Part shown: piece by piece, positions 1-5,546 of the stretch
How positions within the stretch are numbered: position 1 is the first letter of the stretch
Layout of the letters: the number at the start of each line of letters is the position of its first letter
DNA from: CAZBDV01 sp964490765
GTDB lineage: Bacteria; Cloacimonadota; Cloacimonadia; Cloacimonadales; JAJBBL01
Direction: 5' to 3'
Assembly: GCA_964490765.1 (NCBI GenBank)
Contig: CAZBDV010000061.1
Coordinates: 1 to 5,646 of the forward strand
Length of the DNA stretch: 5,646 bases
The notes under the pieces: model-generated
What the model was told of the DNA's origin: nothing
Databases searched by the model: none
What the model saw: the letters and a program-made list of their open reading frames with translations, nothing else
Position numbers and translations under genes: made by a program

Positions 1-103
1 CATAGGCTACATAGCCCACGATCTCGCTCGGATCCGATTCCACCCCGAATAGAAAAGCAGAAAAGAGAAAGAGCGCCAAAATACATAAATTGAGTTTTTT
101 CAT
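1..103 (-). CDS. Exported protein of unknown function, N-terminal fragment
   Basis: This is the 5' end of a minus-strand gene that runs off the left edge; 34 codons are visible. The protein starts MKKLNLCILALFLFSAFLFG, a textbook Sec signal peptide with two lysines and a run of about 15 hydrophobic residues, and cleavage probably falls after FG or near VES. The mature part begins ESDPSEIVGYVAY. The start is well supported: GGAGG lies 4 nt upstream, and an in-frame TAA stop lies five codons upstream (119-117). An 'xxxVGYVxY' stretch right after the signal peptide is, from memory, a recurring start of secreted proteins in Cloacimonadota-like genomes; I did not search for it. The lone cysteine in the hydrophobic stretch (residue 7) sits too early to be a convincing lipobox. 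No functional domain can be seen in the part present. The gene is separated from the large upstream gene by about 205 nt with hairpins, so it may have its own promoter, though I could not identify one. Confidence 0.85.
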   Translation of the reverse strand, partial: MKKLNLCILALFLFSAFLFGVESDPSEIVGYVAY

Positions 104-107
104 AATT

Positions 108-112
108 CCTCC
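108..112 (-). promoter_or_regulatory. Ribosome binding site GGAGG of the left-edge gene
   Basis: GGAGG stands 4 nt before the ATG at 103-101. An in-frame TAA just upstream rules out a longer reading frame, so this site fixes the start. Confidence 0.8.
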
Positions 113-125
113 GAATTAGTGTTTG

Positions 126-142
126 TTCTTTACAGTAAAGAA
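126..142. repeat. 17-bp perfect palindrome upstream of the left-edge gene
   Basis: Arms TTCTTTAC and GTAAAGAA flank a single central base. The dyad ends 22 nt before the start codon at 103 and lies upstream of the GGAGG. Its position and symmetry fit a repressor or activator operator in the 5' region. As RNA the one-base loop makes a full hairpin less likely than a DNA-binding site. AT-rich sequence makes short dyads common, but 8-bp perfect arms are longer than casual. Confidence 0.4.
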
Positions 143-226
143 AAATAAAGTGTTCGATTGTGACATTAACGATTTAATTCTGTTCTTCTTCCCGTTAAAT
201 ATAACGATCATTCTTCTATCCTCACA

Positions 227-245
227 GGCAGCCCTCAGGGCTACC
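227..245 (-). other. Intergenic RNA hairpin, second of two after the large gene
   Basis: On the minus strand GGTAGCCC-TGA-GGGCTGCC forms an 8-bp stem with a 3-nt loop. One pair is U-G in the minus-strand RNA and would be a C-A mismatch in plus-strand RNA, so the structure fits transcription in the direction of the flanking genes. No U tract follows, so it is not a standard intrinsic terminator. It could stabilise or process the 3' end of the mRNA, or be a dispersed intergenic repeat. Confidence 0.45.
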
Positions 246-267
246 CTTACATTATCGCACCCCTTTC

Positions 268-287
268 CGCCGTCCGTGAGGACGGCG
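268..287 (-). terminator. GC-rich hairpin 21 nt after the large gene, possible transcription end
   Basis: A perfect 8-bp stem (CGCCGTCC / GGACGGCG) closes a four-base loop, TCAC in the minus-strand RNA. It starts 21 nt after the TGA stop of the large gene, the usual place for a 3'-end structure. The sequence that follows on the minus strand is GAAAGGGG and not a T tract. It is therefore at best a non-canonical terminator or an mRNA-protecting 3' hairpin. Confidence 0.4.
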
Positions 288-308
288 TGAAGGAGAATTA
301 TCAATTTA

Positions 309-3300
309 TCATCTTATATTTCTTAACATTCCGGGCTGTGAAGCCTGGGAAGGACTCTCCTGCAGCAGTGCAGCTGGTTGATCAGTAGAAGCTGTAACTT
401 TATAGAATTTTCTCTCGTTAACCGGTTCGCTGAACTCTTCCAGGCCTACCTGAGCGATGGGGAGCCCCCAATCTTCAGTGTAGGGATCAGCAGAAGAATA
501 GATATAGTAGGAATTAGCACCATCTACAATATCCCAGCTAATAACAACATTATTTCCGGTAATAACCGAGGTGACGTTATCGGGTGGATCAAGAGCAACT
601 GCTCCGGTTTCGACGACTATATTATCAATGACCCACCAGTCTATACTCCAGTTATCTTCACCGTGGGCACGGAAACGTATCTGGAATACACGGCCGGCAG
701 CATGAGCAGAAATATCATAGCTATTGTTTGTCCAGGCTATATCACCGAGGAGGTTATTAAAGGTATCTACAATCTGCCATTCCGTTCCATCGAAGACTTC
801 GAAAGAGAGCTGCTCGAGAGTAGTAATCTCTACATAATCCTGCAGGAGCAGATCGAACTGCACGGTGATCTCACTGGCCTCTACTCCGTTGAGTTCCCAG
901 CTGGTCAGATTGATACTGTAATTCGTCTGATGCGGGTCATAATAGAACATAGCTGCCGGTTCCGGCTGGCCAAGATCGGTCACTATGAACCAGTTATTCC
1001 AGCGAGTCCAATAATTTGCAGTAAAGCTTTCCGAATCAAATCCTTCAATCAAAGGTAACTGCAGAGGATCAGGCAGATCGATAATAACAGAAGCCAGATT
1101 CGAAGGTAGAGATGTTTGACTCCAGTAAACCGCTTCGACATAGTAATCGTATGCACCTTCTGGCAGTTCTTCATCAAGATACCAGGCCACTGGAACGAGT
1201 TCAGCGATCAGAGCTCCATTGCGGTAGATATCATAACCTCTCAACGCCCGTGTTTGACGCGTATTATCGGCAGCAAGCTGCAGATCGAGAGCTTCCGGTC
1301 TCGCTACGGTTCGACGATCTATCCTCTCCGCATAATCAGGAGCAGTCAGCGAAAGGAGAGTTCTCTCTCCCCTGCCGCTTGCCGGTTCTACGTAAGCCTC
1401 TATCATCCAGTTACTGTTGATACCAAAATCTGATAACTGATCCCAAGTCAGACCGTCCACACTGATCAATCCCCCTTTCCCCGGAACAGCCGGCCCTGCA
1501 TCACAGGCGAGTGGATATTGGTCAACTGCAGCGGTTATATAGACTCCAACCCATAGTGGTTCGGTTCCACTTATGGGAACAGGGTTGGTTAATTCTATTT
1601 CGTTCCATTCATCGAAAGTAACTGACGGAACAGCCTGGTCAACGAGCAGGGTAGTCGGCCCTAACTGAGCATCTGAGCCTGTCCAGACACGAACTGAATA
1701 GCTGGCTGGTGTAGCACCCTCAGCAAGGTAAGGCTCGAACCTGACGTGGGTCAGATCGAATCCTTCATCCTGATAGCCGCCCAGATCGGCAATACCGAAT
1801 TTGATAGCTGCATTGAAAAGTTCAGGCCCTCCGATTGCGTCATCAGTGATACCGGTATTCCATCCGAGCCACCCTTCGACAGCACCGTATGAAAGCCCCC
1901 ACTGCAGGAGAACATTATCATAATTAATCAGATCGGCTGTCAATCCTACAGGCTGTCCGACCTCTTCCTGTATGCAGTTTCCACTCAGGGGATAATCTGC
2001 AGGGAATTCTCCGGCTACTGCAATTCTTAATTGAGCAGTTTTTAAACCGAGAGATTGAGGAAGGAAGGTTACAGTAATCGGAATTGTTTCCGTGTCGGTA
2101 ATATCGAAGGGTAAACCGGGTGCTTCCAGAACAAAATCGCTCGGATTGGTTCCTTCAAGCTCGATATTGTTAATTGTCAGGGTCCCTATATTTGAGAGGT
2201 TTCCCAGAATAAACTCTTTTGCTGCCGGATTCATCAACTCTACATCACCATAGTTCCAGGATGAAGGGTTAACCGACAGGGCAGGTTCTCCACCAACAAC
2301 GGTCATTTCCACAGGTACGATTACCGGTTCCTGCTGGGCATTATTGCTGATAATGATTTCACCGTTATAGGTACCGAAATCAAGACCCTCTGTATCGAGT
2401 GTGATGTCCAGAAATACAGAACTACCTGCAGGAACTGTTCCTGCTATCGGATCAACAGAGATAAAACTTATGGAAAGTTCTACCCAGGCTCCGATTAACC
2501 AGCTCTCATCTAGTCCATAGTCGATCAGATTACCCCACGTTCCGAAGGGATTATCACCGATAATTATCTTCCCGGCATTTTGAACATGCGGATCTATTGT
2601 CGCAAATGGGAAAAACCCATCGCCGAGATCATCAATTCTAAAGACGATCCAGTATATACCCGGAGCTTCTATGAATACCGGTTCGAATAACTCCAGCTCA
2701 AAATATTCTCCACTCAAAGAGGGAACATAGGGTGCTGATTGACCAACCAGTGCAGTGGGTGCGTTATAATCACCTGTAAAAACCCTGGCAGTTATACTGT
2801 TAGCTGCACCGGATTCCGGATAATCAAAGCCGCCGATACTGGTGATGGCATAACCGATATCATCGCTCAGGTCGAGGATAGCGCCGCCTAGCCAGATACC
2901 CGGGTTGTTCAGACCAATAGAATTATCGGGAATATCTCCCCATACACCCGGGAAAAGCCAGTTCCAGCCAAGTTCTCTTGATAATTCTACAGGACGTGGC
3001 TCAGATTCCGTACTTCTATGGATATTATTATGAAGAGCTTCAATAGTCAATGATGACAGGTCTGAAGATTGATAATCGGGATTTTCAGGCACACTTGACC
3101 TGGGGAGGGCAGGATAACGAAGGTTACGACTCTCCTCTCCCTGATCGTGCCATACGGATATACTGTATTCCAGCTCACCGGTACCGCTATTTATTATCTC
3201 CAGTTGAACCGTTTCAGACGCCGGATATACTACTTGCTCGACGATCATTGCGGGATCTACATCTATCTGTATATTGTTAAGCTCAAAGTTAACTCCGGTA

Positions 3301-4970
3301 ATATCCTGGCCTTCTGCTACAGCTACCTGCTGAGTTTCTGTTTGAAATCCCTGAAGAGATGCTGTGACATTGAAAGTGCCCGGATAGTCGATAATAATCT
3401 GATAGCTACCATCAGGGTGGGGATTAACAGCAGGATGGCCGGTAGCACTGACCAGGACATCTTCAACATTACCCGGTCCATCAAGGGTAACGGTTCCGGA
3501 AATAGAACCGGGCATAAAGGCAAGTTCAGAACCCCAGAGCTCAAGCATTAAGTCATATTCCAGTTGAGGCTGGCCCTGTTGCCAGGCTATATCATCTCCA
3601 TCACCTTCTATTGCTTCTATCCAGAGAAACCAGCCTCCAGCTCCGGCATCAACATCTATCTGTGGAGATATCCAGCCCTGGTTGAGCGAAATTGGAGTAT
3701 CAAGTTCTAACTCAAATTTATAGAGGTCATAAGCACCCCAGACCTCTTGTATATATGTAGCCTCCGCATCGATGTTAAACTGGTATAACGGATTATTCCA
3801 GTCAGGTTGGTCAGCATACTGGTCAAAAATCCTCAAGATAAAAGGTTCTGTATCTCCCGGTATCCAGGGAATCCAGCCTGTTCCATCATGGGTTATTACC
3901 AGGCCATATACTACTACCCTGGAGATTTCATCAATATAGGGATTGTCAAAATTATCGGCTACTCTATAATTGATTGTTCCATCTACTACAGAGGTATTGG
4001 CACTCTCACCGGGAACTCCCTGATACCAGAGAAGATCAAGATCTGGTGGCAAAAATGCAGCTTGAACAGTATAGTCATCATTCATTGTGACTGTTGTTGC
4101 TGGTGAATCAGGATCTGCTACCGGGCCTGTCCAGCTATCGAATGTCCAGCCTGGAGCAGGGACAGCAGATAGGTTGACAATTTGACCAGCAGGATAGGAA
4201 TGAACACCCGGAGTGGGTATAACTGTCCCTTCACCATCTGGTTCCAGCATCGTCAGATTATGATATTCGCTTACTTCATACAGAGTGAAATCATCTACTA
4301 ACCACCAGTAATCATACGCTCCAATCCATTTAAACTTGATTTTTACGTTACTCTCTCCCTGGACTAAAGTTGTAATATCAAAATTTGAGATTACCGGATT
4401 AGTACCGTTCGCAGAATTAACTTCACCACCATACCATCTGTATAATTCAGTCTCGGTTACAAAATTATCGGTACTGAGCAAGATTCTAATATCAGCAGCA
4501 CCAAAAGTCCTTGCCCAGTGCTCTACCGAAAAGAAAATATCTCCTGTTAAAGCGCTGCAGTCAATGGATGGACTTATTAGATCAGCCTCTTCTGGAACTC
4601 CTGTACCATAAGCATCAGAATCGAGAATCATGTAACCGTTGGCAGCAGTGGTAGAATTCAACTGCCCACCATAATCTCCACCAACATCAGTCCACTCCCA
4701 ACCCGGAAAACCGGCCGGCCCATTGATAACAACATTCTGCCATCCAGCAGGAAATGATCCGGCAAAATCCTCATAATATACAATCTCTCTATTTGCCAAC
4801 GATCTATCAGGCAGGGAATGGATCGGTGTCGTTAATGTATGCTTCTGACTTGCCTGCAGAATCTCCGTATAAGTAATACTTTTACCGGAATCTGTCGGAT
4901 TAGCCATTAGACCGGTATGAATCCCGAACATAAGTATACAGACCATTGCTAAATAAAAAACTTTTCTCAT
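309..4970 (-). CDS. Large modular secreted / surface protein with jelly-roll, InlB-repeat, Ig-like and FN3 domains
   Basis: This is a complete gene of 1553 residues. ATG at 4970-4968 follows AGGAGG by 9 nt, and an in-frame TGA lies eight codons upstream (the triplet at 4994-4992), so the start is secure. Domains seen, by residue: 1-23 Sec signal peptide (cut near LMA|NP); 65-233 choice-of-anchor J / cleaved-adhesin jelly roll (YYEDFAGSFPAGW ... WWLVDDFTLYE); 236-307 divergent InlB B-repeat (GWTFDSWTGPV, YTVQAAF); 308-485 unnamed beta-rich domain with RVADNFD; 487-564 carboxypeptidase-regulatory-like (GSISGTVTLDG); 567-606 plus 834-892 one Ig-like fold, apparently split by a 670-831 insert; 895-1000 ASPM/SPD-2/HYDIN-type Ig; 1005-1029 plus 1243-1296 one FN3 fold, split by a related 1030-1195 insert; 1307-1455 second jelly roll (PLIEGFDSESF ... 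WWVIDNIVVET); 1460-1529 FN3; 1530-1553 polar tail. No enzyme motif, LPXTG, lipobox, transmembrane anchor or recognisable type IX sorting domain is visible. By hand count it has only 14 lysines and 4 cysteines and is strongly acidic. The likely role is cell-surface binding, adhesion or structure; ligand and exact function are unknown. Domain names are by eye. Confidence 0.93.
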   Translation of the reverse strand: MRKVFYLAMVCILMFGIHTGLMANPTDSGKSITYTEILQASQKHTLTTPIHSLPDRSLANREIVYYEDFAGSFPAGWQNVVINGPAGFPGWEWTDVGGDYGGQLNSTTAANGYMILDSDAYGTGVPEEADLISPSIDCSALTGDIFFSVEHWARTFGAADIRILLSTDNFVTETELYRWYGGEVNSANGTNPVISNFDITTLVQGESNVKIKFKWIGAYDYWWLVDDFTLYEVSEYHNLTMLEPDGEGTVIPTPGVHSYPAGQIVNLSAVPAPGWTFDSWTGPVADPDSPATTVTMNDDYTVQAAFLPPDLDLLWYQGVPGESANTSVVDGTINYRVADNFDNPYIDEISRVVVYGLVITHDGTGWIPWIPGDTEPFILRIFDQYADQPDWNNPLYQFNIDAEATYIQEVWGAYDLYKFELELDTPISLNQGWISPQIDVDAGAGGWFLWIEAIEGDGDDIAWQQGQPQLEYDLMLELWGSELAFMPGSISGTVTLDGPGNVEDVLVSATGHPAVNPHPDGSYQIIIDYPGTFNVTASLQGFQTETQQVAVAEGQDITGVNFELNNIQIDVDPAMIVEQVVYPASETVQLEIINSGTGELEYSISVWHDQGEESRNLRYPALPRSSVPENPDYQSSDLSSLTIEALHNNIHRSTESEPRPVELSRELGWNWLFPGVWGDIPDNSIGLNNPGIWLGGAILDLSDDIGYAITSIGGFDYPESGAANSITARVFTGDYNAPTALVGQSAPYVPSLSGEYFELELFEPVFIEAPGIYWIVFRIDDLGDGFFPFATIDPHVQNAGKIIIGDNPFGTWGNLIDYGLDESWLIGAWVELSISFISVDPIAGTVPAGSSVFLDITLDTEGLDFGTYNGEIIISNNAQQEPVIVPVEMTVVGGEPALSVNPSSWNYGDVELMNPAAKEFILGNLSNIGTLTINNIELEGTNPSDFVLEAPGLPFDITDTETIPITVTFLPQSLGLKTAQLRIAVAGEFPADYPLSGNCIQEEVGQPVGLTADLINYDNVLLQWGLSYGAVEGWLGWNTGITDDAIGGPELFNAAIKFGIADLGGYQDEGFDLTHVRFEPYLAEGATPASYSVRVWTGSDAQLGPTTLLVDQAVPSVTFDEWNEIELTNPVPISGTEPLWVGVYITAAVDQYPLACDAGPAVPGKGGLISVDGLTWDQLSDFGINSNWMIEAYVEPASGRGERTLLSLTAPDYAERIDRRTVARPEALDLQLAADNTRQTRALRGYDIYRNGALIAELVPVAWYLDEELPEGAYDYYVEAVYWSQTSLPSNLASVIIDLPDPLQLPLIEGFDSESFTANYWTRWNNWFIVTDLGQPEPAAMFYYDPHQTNYSINLTSWELNGVEASEITVQFDLLLQDYVEITTLEQLSFEVFDGTEWQIVDTFNNLLGDIAWTNNSYDISAHAAGRVFQIRFRAHGEDNWSIDWWVIDNIVVETGAVALDPPDNVTSVITGNNVVISWDIVDGANSYYIYSSADPYTEDWGLPIAQVGLEEFSEPVNERKFYKVTASTDQPAALLQESPSQASQPGMLRNIR
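1386..1883 (-). other. Inserted beta domain B within the split FN3 of the large protein (residues 1030-1195)
   Basis: This block sits between the first strands of an FN3 fold (QPVGLTADLINYDNVLLQWG, from residue 1006) and its remaining strands (LRGYDIYRNGALIAEL, from 1243). It carries YSVRVWTG, an 'EIELTNPVPI' strand and an end WMIEAYVE. It resembles the insert at 2478-2963: residues 1164-1195 align without gaps to 800-831 with 12 of 32 identities by hand count (GK, TW, L, D, G, W, I, A, VE). FN3 interrupted in this way is, as I recall, a recurring design in Cloacimonadota-like secreted proteins. Confidence 0.6.
2478..2963 (-). other. Inserted beta domain A within the split Ig-like domain of the large protein (residues 670-831)
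   Basis: The block runs from about WLFPGVWGDIPD to WLIGAWVE. It is preceded by the first half of an Ig-like domain ending near LEYSISVW and an arginine-rich linker, and followed by the second half beginning FISVDPIAGTVPAGSS. It shares ITARVFTG, a TALV..Q motif, an 'ELELFEPVFI' strand and the closing W-I-A-V-E pattern with insert B at 1386-1883, so the two are probable paralogous domains. No catalytic residues were recognised. Confidence 0.55.
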
Positions 4971-4979
4971 TACTCTCTT

Positions 4980-4985
4980 CCTCCT
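4980..4985 (-). promoter_or_regulatory. Ribosome binding site AGGAGG of the large gene
   Basis: AGGAGG stands 9 nt before the ATG at 4970. An in-frame stop just upstream means no longer start exists. The last base of this site overlaps a possible -10 hexamer (4985-4990), a conflict discussed under the promoter entry. Confidence 0.8.
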
Positions 4986-5013
4986 GTATAATCAAAAAAA
5001 CACTACTCGTCAA
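4985..5013 (-). promoter_or_regulatory. Sigma-70-like promoter candidate before the large gene
   Basis: On the minus strand TTGACG (5013-5008) and TATACA (4990-4985) are separated by exactly 17 nt, a near-consensus housekeeping promoter. The difficulty is position: transcription would begin near 4978, inside or after the AGGAGG, leaving a leader of only about 8 nt without the strong ribosome site. Either the match is accidental, the real start is elsewhere in the 576-nt spacer, or the mRNA is nearly leaderless. I therefore give it modest confidence. Confidence 0.3.
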
Positions 5014-5038
5014 GTATGAGGATGTTTGTGATGTAGTG
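4994..5038 (-). promoter_or_regulatory. Leader inverted repeat followed by T7, attenuator-like or operator
   Basis: CACTAC (5038-5033) and GTAGTG (5006-5001) are perfect 6-bp arms around 26 nt, followed at once by seven T residues on the minus strand (5000-4994). In RNA this looks like a weak intrinsic terminator about 8 nt before the AGGAGG. As DNA it is a dyad that encloses the TTGACG hexamer. A 6-bp stem with a long loop is weak, so a real attenuator is uncertain. Confidence 0.25.
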
Positions 5039-5281
5039 ACATAGAAATCCGGGCACTTGAAACAGCAGCAGAAGTATAACAGGAATACCTTAAAGAACGA
5101 CAGGATCTTCTGTTTTTTACAGGTAACACAAAAAAAATACTGTTCAAGCGATTCTCTTTCATAATGGATCTTCACCTTCTTTCATAAAATTAAAAAACCG
5201 ACCAGCAAATACCTCATAGTTATCGAACACGAATTAACATTTCAACGCCGTCTAATCAGCTAATCATACATCGAGCCAAAC

Positions 5282-5320
5282 TCCTCTGTGACCTGGGTAA
5301 CAATCCTCTGAATGGGTCAC
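5282..5320. repeat. Imperfect direct repeat with embedded inverted repeats
   Basis: TCCTCTG occurs at 5282 and 5304, each followed by TGGGT(A/C)AC (5294-5301 and 5313-5320), giving two units about 20 nt apart. GTGACC at 5288-5293 is also the reverse complement of GGTCAC at 5315-5320, and with flanking bases TGTGACC/GGTCACA gives a 7-bp dyad. The arrangement resembles paired protein-binding sites upstream of the large gene. No T tract follows on either strand, so it is not a terminator. Confidence 0.35.
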
Positions 5321-5497
5321 AAACAAAAAAAAATCTTCACCTATCAACTCCCTTTTTGCCAAGTATTTTGCGTATGTCAAGCTTTTTCTTTTATATTGCT
5401 CTTTTTTAAAATCACCCTTAATATTTATCGGTATCACAACACAAACAAAGCGCTCTTCCAGAGTAGTTTTCTACCTACTTGACCTGTTTTTATAAAT

Positions 5498-5527
5498 CCG
5501 ACCCCCTCTCAAATGAGAAGGGGTCGG
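5498..5527 (-). terminator. Terminator-like hairpin of the upstream gene
   Basis: On the minus strand CCGACCCCTTCTC pairs with GAGAGGGGGTCGG around an ATTT loop, a 13-bp stem with one U-G pair. On the plus strand that pair would be a C-A mismatch, so the stem is best formed in RNA from the minus strand. It lies 19 nt after the TAA of the gene at 5547-5646. The tail after it is ATTTATAAAAA, only a weak U tract, but stem strength and position make transcription termination the likeliest role. Confidence 0.65.
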
Positions 5528-5546
5528 TACTATTTATGATTAACGG

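Larger units (their letters stand above)
4986..5546. other. Long AT-rich intergenic region
   Basis: The gap between the two secreted-protein genes holds no convincing gene on either strand. Besides the hairpin next to the upstream gene and the promoter-like signals next to the downstream gene, it contains homopolymer A runs (5130-5137, 5325-5333 on plus), an imperfect direct repeat at 5282-5320, and an 8-nt-period repeat CTAATCAGCTAATCA at 5252-5266. A TTGACA on the minus strand (5380-5375) has no matching -10 at 16-18 nt. The promoter of the large gene must lie in this gap unless transcription reads through. Confidence 0.6.

Noticed and set aside
116..304. Possible 62-residue minus-strand reading frame between the two genes
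   Set aside because: It begins with TTG without a ribosome site, runs straight through both GC-rich hairpins and overlaps the palindrome; the product resembles no family and looks like translated intergenic RNA structure.
309..593. Type IX secretion C-terminal sorting domain at the end of the large protein
   Set aside because: The end is an ordinary FN3 fold plus a polar tail; I see none of the usual closing GxYxL/KxxxK features of type A sorting domains.
378..1058. 226-residue open frame on the plus strand, antisense to the large gene
   Set aside because: It lies wholly inside the C-terminal coding part of the large gene, whose domains are clearly recognisable; the product has no domain character. 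The other plus-strand frames within 1112-4611 are rejected for the same reason.
3323..3544. 73-residue minus-strand frame in another phase within the large gene
   Set aside because: It overlaps the carboxypeptidase-regulatory-like domain in the main frame, which is well supported; no ribosome site or family resemblance.
4900..5175. 91-residue cysteine-rich minus-strand frame starting with GTG ahead of the large gene
   Set aside because: It overlaps the first 71 nt of the large gene, runs through the strong AGGAGG, and its cysteines come from AT-rich low-complexity sequence; its only support is a weak AGAAG near the start.
5288..5333. Hairpin GTGACC/GGTCAC followed by an A run as a terminator
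   Set aside because: On plus the stem is followed by A and not T, and on minus the T9 comes before the stem, so neither strand gives an intrinsic terminator.
5375..5380. TTGACA on the minus strand as a -35 box
   Set aside because: No acceptable -10 lies 16-18 nt downstream; the hexamer at 17 nt would be AAAAAG.
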